Position numbers and translations under genes: made by a program. This document shows positions 31,673 through 43,599 of a stretch of DNA of 64,000 nt, piece by piece. The stretch comes from Akebia trifoliata. Taxonomy: Eukaryota; Streptophyta; Magnoliopsida; Ranunculales; Lardizabalaceae. The stretch spans positions 1 through 64,000 of the forward strand of contig JADQWC010000346.1 of assembly GCA_017979445.1 (NCBI GenBank), given 5' to 3'. Numbering within the stretch: the stretch's first letter is position 1; the number at the start of each line of letters is the position of its first letter. Below the pieces are notes generated by a model. It had not been told where the DNA came from. It searched no databases and saw only the letters and a list, made by a program, of their open reading frames with translations.

Positions 31673-31708
<36 letters not shown>
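31673..31708. repeat. (TA)n microsatellite
   Basis: A pure TA tract of about 18 units after TH16. Confidence 0.95.
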
Positions 31709-31710
<2 letters not shown>

Positions 31711-32775
31711 GCCACGTTCACCTGCCAAACTCTCAAACCAACATCCACACAAAGCAATCCAATCACTAGATATCGCACGATCCAATGACCCAGGTCAATT
31801 AAAACAATTGTAAATCACTGAAAACAAAAGTACAATTTCATGCATCAGAAATTTCAGATATTTGAAAATAAACCCGTACCATTTACAACCACCTCCCTCC
31901 ATTTATCCCATCGTTTTCTCAAACTAACCCTAACTCATATTCCTTCACCACTGAATCAACACCTTCCATTGAAGATGAAAATGACACAACAATCTCTAAC
32001 CCAGCTCCCTCCTCGAATTAATTTCATTATCACACACCCCCTCAAGATGTTTCAGTGTTTATGTTTTAGCAATTATTTTGATGAGGTCATTTTGGTTTAA
32101 TTGGAAAATTATTGTTGTAAAAATGATATTTTGATCAATAAAATTGGACCATTGCAAAATTAAGATTTCAAGAGTAAATGCATTACAAAATTTCAATTTT
32201 GAAAGATAGAGAGATTACGACTAATTCAATTGATCAGATATTTTTTTATTTTTTATTTTTTTCAATTCAATAGTTTGATGATTAGTTTGGAGAATCGTAG
32301 ATTAATTAATTTGGGTAATCCTTAATGAATTTTTCTTAATTTCCAGAAAAAAAAAATTTGGTGAAATTTGCGACAATGATGATGTCAACAACTATTAAAC
32401 TAAATATATTCTCAAAGAGTCTGATATGAAAATAAAAAATAAAAAATTGAGAGCATGCTCAATCCGTTGGCAAAATCATTCTTCGGGGACTTTACTTTTT
32501 GGGATCAACATGCGTTTTCAATTTTCTTTACTCAACAAGAATCGGTTACCTCTATAGTTCTTGCTGGTGATCTTCAATGGCCCTTAATATGGGCTTGTAT
32601 TTAAGACATCTTCAACTAATATTTCAAAGTATTCCTTGAGTACCTCCGCAAGCCAATAATTATCATTTGTTTTTTTTTTTTTAACTCTATTTGATTCAGT
32701 TTCATGAATACTTATAATCCCATTCACCAATTTACCTTTGAAACTAAAATAATTGTGACCTACGAAGATATAAAG
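31709..32775. mobile_element. Possible left end of another (TA)n-type element; rest unrecognised
   Basis: Directly after the TA tract the sequence begins GGGCCACGTTCACCTGCC, which fits the GGGNNNNGTTC pattern. No stems follow and no matching right end was found, so this could be the end of a longer, non-hairpin member. The rest up to 32775 is AT-rich without recognised genes. Confidence 0.4.
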
Positions 32776-32978
32776 TGTTGAAAACCTTTGCTTGAGTACT
32801 CTAATGTTGGGAGAATCTCATTGACTCAAAGAACGAACATGGCATTAAATGACCTTACAGAGAAAACTGAATGCTGAAAATATGCAGCTCACGTTTTACA
32901 ATCCTAACAACGTGGAATAGATTAAATTAGAAATAAATCAAATAACTTATCCCTAAAGAATAGATCTTATTAACAACA
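32776..32978 (-). repeat. 3' LTR of the minus-strand copia element
   Basis: On the plus strand it runs from TGTTGAAAACC to TTAACAACA, 203 bp, and matches 45952-46154 with scattered changes such as TGTTGGGAGAATC against TGCTGGGAGAATT. Confidence 0.9.
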
Positions 32979-32984
32979 ACTGCA

Positions 32985-33361
32985 GTTTATATCCACGAGT
33001 GAGTAAACGCCCAATAGCTCTCTTAATTTTTGAAACACATCCAGCTTCAAAGGTTTGGTCGGATGTCTGCCACCTGCTCCTGTGAAGAACATGGGATCAA
33101 TCTCACGACTTCATCCTTGGTGAGATCTCGAAGAAAATGGAATCGATCATCTATGTATTTGCTACACCCATGCATTACTGGATTCTTTGAGAGCTTAATA
33201 GTGGAACTATTATCACAAAAAATTGTTGTGGGCTTACATGGTTCATGATTGAGCTGCTGTAGGATCCTCCTTAACCAAACTGCTTGACATGCACTCGATG
33301 CTGTAGCTATAAACTCAGCTTCGATGGTAGATAAAGTGACCGTAGGTTGTTTCTTCGAGGA
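32985..33361 (-). pseudogene. Copia RNase H, C-terminal part (beyond the nested gypsy)
   Basis: The minus strand reads TLSTIEAEFIA, then CDNSSTIKLSKNPV, then RFHFLRDLTKDEV and QEQVADI, the copia RNase H tail. A stop and other changes follow the ADI motif. The upstream half lies on the far side of the gypsy insertion, at 42321 and above. Confidence 0.88.
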
Positions 33362-33366
33362 CCATG

Positions 33367-34418
33367 TGTAGACAACTCATTTTTGCACTCACCTGATTAA
33401 TCAACTCGTCAACCCGATCACGACGATTCCCAATGATGGAGGATTATTTCAATGCTTTATTTGTTACTAGATATGCTTCAAAAATTTGGATAAGGTATCT
33501 CAAACTAACAAAATCGTAGAAACCACGCTACGCTAGAAAAACATAACCCAAAAAACATAGAAATCATCATTTTTCAGACAAAAAGAAGTTTTACGACAAA
33601 AATCACTAAAAAATGATTAAATTACCAAAATACCCCTAACATCAAAACATCCTTAGATCCCCCCTTATACTTAGGAAAATCTTTTCGAACACATAAAATA
33701 ACAAAGTGAAACCAAATAAACCATTCCTCCAATTTTCACCAAATTTGATAAAATTACGAAAATACCTTTCATAGGGTCCATAATCATATTTCACACCAAA
33801 AACCCATAAATGACACAAACCCATAATCCCATTGAATTCCTTACAAAAAATCGATTTCAAAACATCCCGGAACATCGAAAAATGATTTGAAACGCAAAAG
33901 TTCTCTTCAGGGGCAAAACGATAATTTTTAAATTTTAACAATTTTAAATTTTGAAATTAATAAATAAAACATTAATTAACGTAAAGTGAAACCAACAAAA
34001 TCAATTTAAAATTTTGAATCAAGAAAATTAATCAATCAAGCCTTCAGGCAAAATTGTTGATGGTTGCCACTTATTTAAGTAGAGCCCCCTGATATTTATA
34101 AAAAGACTCTTCCATCTAAGGGTCAAAATAATTAAAGATATAATTTGGGGGTTCTCCATAAAACTTAAAAATATATTTTTTTCATTGTACGTAAGATTTA
34201 AAAATCTAATTTAAAAAATCAAGTCAATTTCATAAGACTTAAGTCAAGACCCTAATCTAAAGAAACATAGTCAATCAAATAAGACTTAAGTCAAAACCCT
34301 AAAAGGAGACCTAGTTAAACTTTGATTTTTTCAAAAAATCTATAAATAGAAGCCTCTACAACCTAATTTCACAGGTCAAAAGTGGATCTGCATACCCCAC
34401 GGATTGAGGGCGCTTTCA
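33367..34418 (+). repeat. 5' LTR of the nested gypsy element (internally deleted)
   Basis: 1052 bp. It matches the 3' LTR up to about 34376 (CACAACCTAATTTC) and then again from GTGGATCTGCATACC. About 520 bp present in the 3' LTR (roughly 41750-42275) are missing. Confidence 0.85.
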
Positions 34419-36720
34419 GTGGCGACTCCACTGGGGATTATTGAGGATCAGACTTGAAAAGTCCCAAGTATGGGAAGCATTGCCATAACGACCTAGTTTT
34501 TTCTTTTAATTTTATTTGTTTGTTTCTTTGTTTATTTTTGTTTTCATCATTCTTTTTGACTCGGTTATTGATTACTTGTTTGAATCGTAAATATTTGGTT
34601 TGGCACATTTTTTTTACGGTTCAATCTAAGGTCACTCGGAATGACTCTAAATAATGTAGGATTTCAAGAGGGTAATGATATGAAATAATGATTGTTGACC
34701 CATTTTTTTTATCTAGTTTATTTTATTTTTTGGATTGTATTATCCTCTCTTGGCATTAGTTGGATTAATTTTGAGCATGTTATTTCGGACTATCACTTTC
34801 CATGATTTAATTTAGGGTCATTTGGGATTACCCTAAATAATAAAATATTCAAATTGACATAAGAATTGAGAATGAAATGATAGTGGTTGGGATGAGAGTT
34901 ATGATTTTTGTTTTTAAATTCTTGGATGAATTTTTTTAACATGTTAATATGCATGGGTGATAAGTTGTGAAAATAAATTATTTTTGAGTAATGTGCTAAG
35001 AAATAAAAAAATTATTTTTTTTAATGTTGTTTAGGATGAGGATAGAATTCCAATAAAAAAATCGCAAAAACAAAAATAAAAATAAAAAGTATTTTAATGC
35101 GTGGTGTGCCATTAGCAGAAAATGATCTTTTATTTTTCATCTTCTTCTCAAATAAATTATTTGTGAGTGATGCGTTAAGAAATAAAAAAAAGTACCTTTT
35201 TTAATGTTGTTTGTAATGAAGAGAGGATTCCTAGAAAAAAAAATAAAAAATAAATGTGTGGGGTGCCAATAGTGAAAACATTTTTTTTCTTATATCTATC
35301 TTCTTTTCCAATGAGAAAGAAGAGGACGAAAAACAGCAAAAAGAAGTTTATTGATTCTCATCAATAGCGATTTCAAGAATTCTGATTTGGATTTTAATCT
35401 TCAATCTTAATCTTATCAACAATGATCAAAACGAAGAAAATATCAAGAAATCTGAGTTCTTAAAAAAATGAGAATTTCCCTTTCTTAAAAAATAAAATAT
35501 AAAAAAATATATCAATTTGTTAAAAAAAAAAATTTATTTTCATAAAAAATGGGGTTATCACTTTTTATCTCATCAATCATCGTTCTATTCTAAATTCAAT
35601 ATTCTTTAAAATTTCAGATTACTTTGAGTTGCCCAAAGCGACCCTTGATTGGACCATAGATTAAAAAAAAAAATGATTTGTGCTTGTTTCAATGTTGGAT
35701 CAAATTGATTATTCTTTTGTTATATTCATTGATTGCCCATCAATATGCCATGATCTCGATAGATATATTTTGATGTGCTTGCTTTGATCTTAATTTTGAC
35801 GTGATGGACTTTGAATTGTTTTTATTAATATGTATTTGATGTCCATGTTTTCATAATCTGATCTGGCCCATGGGCCCATTTATTTAAAAAATGCCCTGGG
35901 CACACCCCACCCTACTTGGCACAAATCACTAACACGTTTATATTGTTGCATTGCACACTTGCATGTCCCTTCTAGCCAACTTGGCACTAGTGTATGACTT
36001 GGTCTCCTTGTGAGATGCGACGTCATGCATGAAAATCACAACTCCAGTCACGTACATTTATGGTATATAAAACTGGGGTATCAGTACCATTCGATCAGGT
36101 GACACTAAAAGGTATATTGATGCACCCAAGCTGGAGCGACCTGAGCCTTTATCCTATTGTATGCCGCAAAGTCACATGTCTCGATCGCCAACCCTAGACT
36201 CGTACCTATACGGTATATCAAAGTTAATCTAAGTTCACCAACTATACTTCTTGGTTAAAATCACTGCTTAAGTAAGATCCTGTCCCGATGTACTACGGTA
36301 CAAGGGAGATGGACTACGTCTATTTTAGAAGAGAGGTGACTTAAGAATGCCCTTCCTCAGCATCTTGCGCCATTTCTCAACTGGGGATTAAATTGACTGC
36401 TTTTGACTACAGAGATTTGGGTTGGAGTCTTAAATTATCACCTATACAGTATATCAAACCAAGTCATCATGTACCGTTTGATTGAGTACGCTCAAAAGGT
36501 ATATAGGTGTACTTGGGCAAGGGTGGCCGAATAAATTACATTGCACGTAATAAACCTAAAGTCTATGAGCCTTCCTATAGGTCACGACCTGAACCGACTA
36601 TGGATGTTCCCGGATTGCTCTATTTAATCCAATCAACATGTAAGTGGGTGGACCGGTCTAGACCGTTCAAACTAAACCCGCAATATCAGTCCGATCCGAT
36701 GTGTGAAATGTAAATTAATT
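34419..36720 (+). other. Gypsy untranslated/gag region, degenerate
   Basis: Similar block by block to 56904-59930 in the second gypsy copy. Shared words include GATTATTGAGGATCAGACTTG at the start, ATCTGGCCCATGGGCCCATT at about 35860, and GGATGTTCCCGGATTGCT at about 36602. No gag reading frame survives. An internal duplication of TAAGAAATAAAAAAA and AATGTTGTTT words lies at about 34990-35230. Confidence 0.6.
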
Positions 36721-36990
36721 GGCCCAATCAACAAATAGATTAAACTGATTAACACCAAACCAGTTGGACCAATTGATTTTACTTTCAAAGATTTAGACTA
36801 TTTTCTATCAAAAAGATTCGATCTTAGGGTCAAATTAATTTGTTTGATCAAAGGTTCTACTCTCAATTAAGAGTAGACCCGTGACTAATCTGTTTCACCT
36901 TCTTGGTCACTATAGACTTATAGTACATTTGGATTCGATATTTTCCATCGGACTTGGGTTAATTTATATCAAATTTTTAGTCATGTGATT

Positions 36991-37330
36991 AAGAGTCAAA
37001 CCTTTAGAATAAATGGTTAATCTTAAGTGTTCCCAAACATTCTAAACCGCAATCTGTGCTACTTTGGATCCGTAAAAAAAGTGGTCTAGGAAAAATGCCA
37101 ATGTCAAGTCCAAGTAGTCTACCCTTATACTATAGTATTGTGCCCATCCACTCAAAAGGTAAGAGTCAAACCTTTAGAATAAATGGTTAATCTTAAGTGT
37201 TCCCAAACGTTCTAAACCGTTATCTGTGCTACTTTGGGTCCGTAAAAAAAGTGGTTTAGGAAAAGTGCCAATGTCAAGTCCAAGTAGTCTACCCTTACAC
37301 CATAGTATTATGCCCATCCACTCAAAAAGA
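36991..37330. repeat. 170-bp tandem duplication in the gypsy interior
   Basis: 36991-37160 and 37161-37330 both start AAGAGTCAAACCTTTAGAAT and differ at a few positions only. Not coding. Confidence 0.88.
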
Positions 37331-37489
37331 CCTCCCCGCTTTGTAGATAATTATCCTTGAGTTTTTTTTAAGTTTCAATCCAGTTTTCGTCAGTCTTTAA
37401 ATCAAGTTAGTTGTTTTAGTTACGTTAGTCTTTTTCAACTTTCAAATTTTAGTCGAGTTTGTCAGTTTATGTTTTTTTGAATTCTAATA

Positions 37490-38220
37490 GAATAAAGAAG
37501 CTTTCTGATTATCACTTGTGTAATAATAATTTGAGCTTAATGGCAAACATGAGGAATGACTCAAGGCTTACAAATCGAACTTGATAAATATTGGAATTAA
37601 AGAGTATACTTAAGAAGTGCAAATTGGTACTACATTATGCCTAAGGGAACAAGAGAGAATAATAAACTTACTTGAGAAATTCAACTACGTTCTTGCATGG
37701 TCTAAAGACATAAAGTCGAAGGTGAACTTTAAAATCAAAGTTCATTGACTAAGAATGATGCAGTTGAAATCATCGACAAAGGTGCTAAGACCCACAAGAA
37801 GGGATTCATCATGTTTTCTCATTAACAAAAGAATATGAGATTTCTTTTGAAGATTGGAAAGGATTGAACAAGTCAATGTCAAATACAAAGAACTCAATCA
37901 CACCTAATTTTGTAGAAGAAGACTTTACTCAACAGAGCAATCTAGATATCAATTTCCTAGAACCTTGATCAAATTAATTAGTATTTCGTCAAAGGAGGCC
38001 TTCTTTGACTGAACCATTTTCCTATTTTACTAAGAAAAAGATAACCTTTCTAGCCCTTTGCAGATTTTAAAAAATCAATTGCCTCTTTTTTCTAAACCAC
38101 ACTAACCAACCACGGGAGGGAAGTCTGTATGGACTACATTTTGACCTGATCTCATATGAGAAAAGAAATATTTGTGGTACGTAGACAACTTGAGAAGTTA
38201 CTTCAGACCCGGTCGTGAAA
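37490..38220 (+). pseudogene. Gypsy pol remnant
   Basis: Weak reading of the pol N-terminal linker (GTTLCLRERE-like around 37625-37660) and of the pol C-terminal end near 37940-37980. The GTACGTAGACAACTTGAGAA word at about 38178 follows. The reverse transcriptase and integrase cores are absent, so most of pol has been deleted. Confidence 0.45.
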
Positions 38221-38499
38221 AAAAATGCATTCTCTTAAGAAAAATGTCATCTAAAAGAAAAATTCCTTATTGAAAGGTTCAAAAGAAAAAAATGCCAAAC
38301 TAGGGGCATTAGAAAAAAGAGAATATCAAACTAGGGGTATTTTGGGGAAGTTAAGCCTTATACCTTTTCTTTCTAAATCATATCTTAAGTCCACCTATTA
38401 AGTCCTCCTGAAGGCTAATTGACTCAGTTAAGGTCCAATGAACTAAGAAGTTGTTGAGTTGAATATTCAAAATCATCAAGAAGAAAAAAAAATCGACTT

Positions 38500-38700
38500 A
38501 GTTGAAAATCCAAAAAGGTGACTTAGGCAAAAGTTTGGGCATAACCATAAAAAAGAAGGCCTGCTAGGTTAAAAACCTGCAAAGGTGACCTAGGCAAAAA
38601 TCAAGGCATCATCAAAAGAAAAAAAATATAAAGCCTACTAGATTGAAAACCTGAAGAGGTGATCTAGATAAAAATTAGGGCATCATTAAATAGGAAGAAA
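38500..38700. repeat. Short degenerate tandem repeat
   Basis: About 65-bp units with GTTGAAAA(T/C)C, AAAGGTGAC(T/C)TAGGCAAAA and GGGCATCAT words. The same type of unit occurs at 62650-62960 in the second gypsy copy. Confidence 0.7.
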
Positions 38701-39378
38701 TGTTCCATCAATAAGAAAAATATAGAAGGAAGTTTACTATAGGATATAGAAAATTATTCAAGTCACAACATTCATTTTCAGCTGAAAGCTCACATCTGAT
38801 GAAGATAGTGTTAAAGTCAAAGAAACTCAGAAGTCATCTTGAACATTATAAGATCTTTAAGAGTATGTTTACTTGTTTAAGTGTTCACCAAAGAAAAATA
38901 TAGAACCATTGACCACTTTGAAAAGAAAGATCTTCTATTCTAATAATCATCAAGATTTTAAGTTCAGCCTAAGCATTTCTCAAAAGAAATTGATCAAATT
39001 CCTTATTGCACGTATGATAATCTTAAGAGTCTTGAATTTAAAGGAATGTCGATTCTTATGTCTGTCATATATCAAAGTCCATTGTTGCTTGTTCATATTT
39101 TCCAAATGCAATCCATTTCATTAGTTTCATAGTCAAGTTCCAGTTAGAAGCCAACTTGAAACTAGGGGTAATTTTTTAGAATAACTGTGATTCCAAAGTT
39201 TTCATTCTTGATCACATAATAAAAAGAAAATCTTACAAAAGTTTAAAAGTTCGGCGAAGCCCAATGATAATTATGAATCCAGATGCCTGATAAGCCAATA
39301 AAAGCCCAATCTTTTAAACTTTGAACTTGATAATACCAAGTCTTTAACTAATTCAAGCTCGAGAAGCATCGCTCTAAT

Positions 39379-40265
39379 AAGTTCGAGTCCAAGAAATGAG
39401 ACTCTGACTTTTTTTGAATCATAGAATGAGTAGGTTTTTTGAAATACCTACAAACCTAAGTTTGAATCCGAGAAACGAGACTCCAACTTTTTGAATCATG
39501 GAATGAGCAGATTTTTTGAAGTACCTACACACCTAAGTTCGAGTCTGAGAAACGAGACTCAAATTTTTTGAATCATAGAATGAGTAGGTTTTTTTAAGTA
39601 CCTACAAACCTAAGTTTGAATCCGAGAAACTAGACTCCAACTTTTTGAATCATAGAATGAGTAGGTTTTTTGAAGTACCTACAAACCTAAGTTCGAGTCC
39701 GAGAAAAGAGACTCCAACTTTTTGAATCATGGAATGAGCAGATTTTTTGAAGTACCTACACACCTAAATTCGAGTCCGAGAAACGAGACTCAAATTTTTT
39801 GAATCATAGAATGAGTAGGTTTTTTTAAGTACCTACAAACCTAAGTTTGAATCCGAGAAACGAGATTCCAACTTTTTGAATCATAGAATGAGTAGGTTTT
39901 TTGAAGTACCTACAAACCTAAGTTCTAGTCCGAGAAACGAGACTCCAACTTTTTAAATCATAGAATGAGTAGATTTTTTTGAAGTACCTACAAACCTAAG
40001 TTCAAGTCCAAGAAACAAGACTCCAACTTTTTTAATTATAGAATGAGTAGGTTTTTTGAAGTACCTACAAACCTAAGTTTAAGTCCAATAAGCGAGACTC
40101 CAACTTTTTGAATTATAGAATGAGTAGGTTTTTTGAAATACCTACAAACGTAAGTTCAAGTCTGAGAAACGAGACTCCAACTTTTTGAATCATAGAATGA
40201 ATATGTTTTTTGAAGTACCTACAAACCTAAGTTCGAGTCCGATAAACGAGACTCAAATTTTTTTC
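39379..40265. repeat. 77-bp tandem array, about 11 copies
   Basis: Units hold CTACAAACCTAAGTTCGAGT, CCGAGAAACGAGACTCCAAC and TGAATCATAGAATGAGTAGG words, with variation of a few bases per unit. The array lies about 460 bp before the gypsy 3' LTR. Confidence 0.93.
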
Positions 40266-40721
40266 GAACTCTAAAAAAGAATTTTGATAGGATTTAATGA
40301 TGTTTCTACATCACTTACCTTGTTATTCAAGCTTACCATAATTCAATATTATGTGATTGTCTTCATTGCGTATGTGCATTTCAATTTTAATCATCATTGT
40401 CAGTGAGGGAAGATCTTTATCACCTAATATTCTTTTAATCGAAGAGGGTTTATTCTCAATGATCCGATAGAATAGTAAGCATTACACCATTGCACACATG
40501 TACACTTTTTGATTAGTCAGAGAGAATTTTCTAAAATTCAATGATTTGACACTATTAGTGAGAGTTCAAGCTCGAGGACCTGACACACCTTTTAATTTGG
40601 AGAGAGTTTTACACTTAAGGATCTGAACGCCTCGATGAATTGCTAAATCAGGATATTGCATTATCTATCAAAATAGATTTGCTATCTAGTTTGCTTCAAC
40701 CCACTGCCAAAGAGGGGCATT

Positions 40722-42315
40722 TGTAGACACCTCATTTTTGCATTTACCTGGTTAATCAACTTGTCAACCCGATCGCGACGATTCCCAATGATGGATGATT
40801 ATTCCAATGCTTTTTTGTTACTAGATATGCTTCAGAAATTCGGATGAGGTATCTCAAACTAACAAAATCGTAGAAACCACGCTACGCTAAAAAAACATGA
40901 CCCAAAAAACATAGAAATCATCATTTTTTAGATAAAAAGAAGTTTTACGATAAAAATACTAAAAAATGATCAAATTAACAAAATACCCCTAACATCAAAA
41001 CATCCTTAGAATGCCTCTTATGCTTAGGAAAATCTTTTCGAACACATAAAATAACAAAATGAAACCAAATAAACCATTATGCTAATTTTCACCAAATTCA
41101 ACAAAATTACGAAAATACCATTCATAGGGGTCCACGATCATTTCACACTAAAAATCCATAAATGACACAAACCCATAATCTCATTGAATTCCTTACAAAA
41201 AATGGATTTGAAAACTTCCCGGAACATTAAAAAATGACTTGAAACACAAAAGTTCTCTTTGGGGGCAAAACGATAATTTTCTAATTTTAATAATTTTAAA
41301 TTTTGAAATTAATAAATGAAACATTAATTAACATAAAGTGAAACCTTAATAAAATCAATTTAAAATTTTGAACTAGGAAAATTAATCAATCAAACCCTCA
41401 GGCAAAATTGTTGATGGTTGCCCACTCATTTAAGTAGAGCCCCTTGATATTTATTAAAAGACTCTTCCATCTAGGGGTCCAAATAATTAAAGATATAATT
41501 AGGGGGTTCTCCATAAAACTTAAAAATATATTCTTTCATTGTACGCAAGATTTAAAAACCTAATTTAAAAAATCAAATCAATCTCATAAGACTTAAGTCA
41601 AAACCCTAATTAAAACCCTAATATAAGGAAACCTAATCAATCAACTAAGACTTAAGTCAAAACCCTAAAGGAGACCTAGTCAAACCCTAATTGTTCAAAA
41701 AAAAATCTTTAAATAGAAGCCTCCACAACCTAATTTCGTACGTCAAAATAAACCATAGAAAAAATAGGTCAAAAAGTCACCCTAATCTTCTCCAAACCTT
41801 AATTTTGAAGCCCTAACTCCCTACCTATCATTCAAATCCCAGTTTTTACTCAAAAAACCCCCAAAATCCCTCCAAAAACACCCAGAAATCCCTTTAAAAA
41901 ATCAGAAAATACTCAGATCCAGAAGAAAACTACTTCAACTTGGAGATCAGAAATAGTTCCAGTGATAAAGGAGTAACAAGGAAACTCATACAAGGACATT
42001 TTTTTCTAGTATTGAGGGAGCCGTCGTAATCCGCTAGGTAATTATTTTTATTATTTTTTTATATTATTTTTAGGTCTATTTTACAATGTAGTATTATTTG
42101 AAAAAAGTAGAGACCGGCATTCGTCGGGTGGGTTTAGTACCTAACACCTTCCAACCCCATAACCTGATCCCCAGACCTATTCTCTGTGTAAATCAGTATC
42201 TTATCTATTAGTAGAGTCAATATTTGATTCCTAGACCGTAATAACTAGGTCGCAACTCCCAAACCTCAAAAATCTAAAGTAGATCCGCACACTCGGTGGA
42301 TCGATGGCGCTTTCA
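40722..42315 (+). repeat. 3' LTR of the nested gypsy element
   Basis: 1594 bp, TGTAGACACCTC to GCGCTTTCA, directly after the purine-rich AAAGAGGGGCATT. It holds GACCGGCATTCGTCGGG and TAGTACCTAACACCTTCC, words shared with the LTR end at 56690-56740. Confidence 0.88.
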
Positions 42316-42320
42316 CTATG

Positions 42321-43528
42321 AAACTGCCCCTACACTCAACATAAAAACTTATCCAGAAGTACTCTTCCTATCATCCTGATCTCTAGCATAATCACTGTGA
42401 GTGTACCCAATGAGTTCTTCTCTTCCTCCCTTCTTATAGAACAACCCAAAACTCACCGTACCCTTCAAATACCTCAACACTCTCTTTGTTGCTTTAAGAT
42501 GCAGTTCAGTAGGTCGTTCCATGAACCTGCTAATCAAACTAATAACATACATCATATCATGTTGCAGTCAAGTACATAAGATTGCCAACAATTCATTTGT
42601 ACAGAGTGCTATTAATTTTCTACTCCCCCTTCATCCTTCATCATTTTGAACCCAGGAACAATAGGATTATACACTGCATTACATTGGTTCATATTAAACC
42701 TCTCAAACACTTATTGAGCATATTTTTGTTGACTAACATATATGCCTTCCGACCTTTAAGACATCTCTAAGCCAAGAAAGTAACGCATTCTCCCAAGGTC
42801 AGTCATATCAAACTCAGTCATCATAGAATGCTTGAATTATCTGAATATAGACTCATCATTCCCAGAGAATAAAAGATCATCAACATAAAGATAGACAATT
42901 AATATTTTACCTCCATCCATTCTTTTGACAAACAAGGTGTATTCATGTGGGCACTTCTCAAAATATTCCTTCATGAAATAGGTACCAGGCTTGAGGAGCT
43001 TGTTTAAGATCGTATAAAGTTTTTTTAAGCTTATATACCTTCCTGGCCCTTTTGTTCATAACCTGGAGATTGTACAATGAACACTTCTTCATTTAATTCA
43101 CCATAGAGAAAAGCTGATTTGACATTTAACTGATAAACAGTCCAATCATTTCGAGTTGCAAGTGATAGAATGACACGAACTGTATCCAAACGAGCCACAG
43201 GTGCAAACACTTATGCATAATCTACTCCATATTGCTGGCTATACCCTTTTGCAACCAAGCGAGCCTTGTACTTGTCCACTTCACCTTTCTCGTTGAGTTT
43301 TGTTTTGTAAATCCATTTTATCCCAATTACTTTTCCTTCAGGTGGCATCTCTATCAATTCCCATGTATTATTCCTTTCTATAGCCTCAATTTCTACATCC
43401 ATGGCTTTCTTCCATTTGTCGTTTTTTACAGTTTCCTTATAAGTAATGGGATCAAACTCGGAAAATAAAACTAAATGAGCCATACCTTCATCCTTGAAGA
43501 GACCGTCTCTACTCACATAGTCTCTCAT
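42321..43528 (-). pseudogene. Copia reverse transcriptase and first half of RNase H
   Basis: From 43528 down the minus strand reads the reverse-transcriptase start (WKKAMDVEIEAIERNNTWEL, then KARLVAKGYSQQYGVDYA). It has the YVDDLLFSGND box near 42897-42865. It ends with RNase H YLKGTVSFGLFY and RKSTSG near 42360. Stops and frameshifts break it several times. Reading stops where the gypsy target duplication begins and resumes at 33361. Confidence 0.9.
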
Positions 43529-43599
43529 CCAAGCTGGTTGTCTTCTAACTAGTCCTTATATGGTAGTCGTGTCTGTCTAGTCATTATGATCATATTCCT

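Larger units (their letters stand above)
33367..42315 (+). mobile_element. Nested Ty3/gypsy (TAT/Ogre-like) element, degenerate, 8.9 kb
   Basis: The element runs from TGTAGACAACTC (33367) to GCGCTTTCA (42315). Flanking CCATG (33362-33366) and CTATG (42316-42320) are a 5-bp target duplication with one change. The PBS-like TGGCGACTCCACTGGGGA follows the 5' LTR at 34420-34437. A polypurine tract, AAAGAGGGG, precedes the 3' LTR at about 40709-40717. Only faint pol remains are left (about 37570-38000). The conserved GTACGTAGACAACTTGAG word after pol (about 38178) and a 77-bp tandem array before the 3' LTR fit TAT-type gypsy elements. No open frame of useful size remains. Confidence 0.85.

Noticed and set aside
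36507..36713. 68-residue frame in the nested gypsy interior (also 59606-59839 at the matching place in the second copy)
   Set aside because: It lies in conserved non-coding gypsy sequence. The two copies do not keep the same frame.
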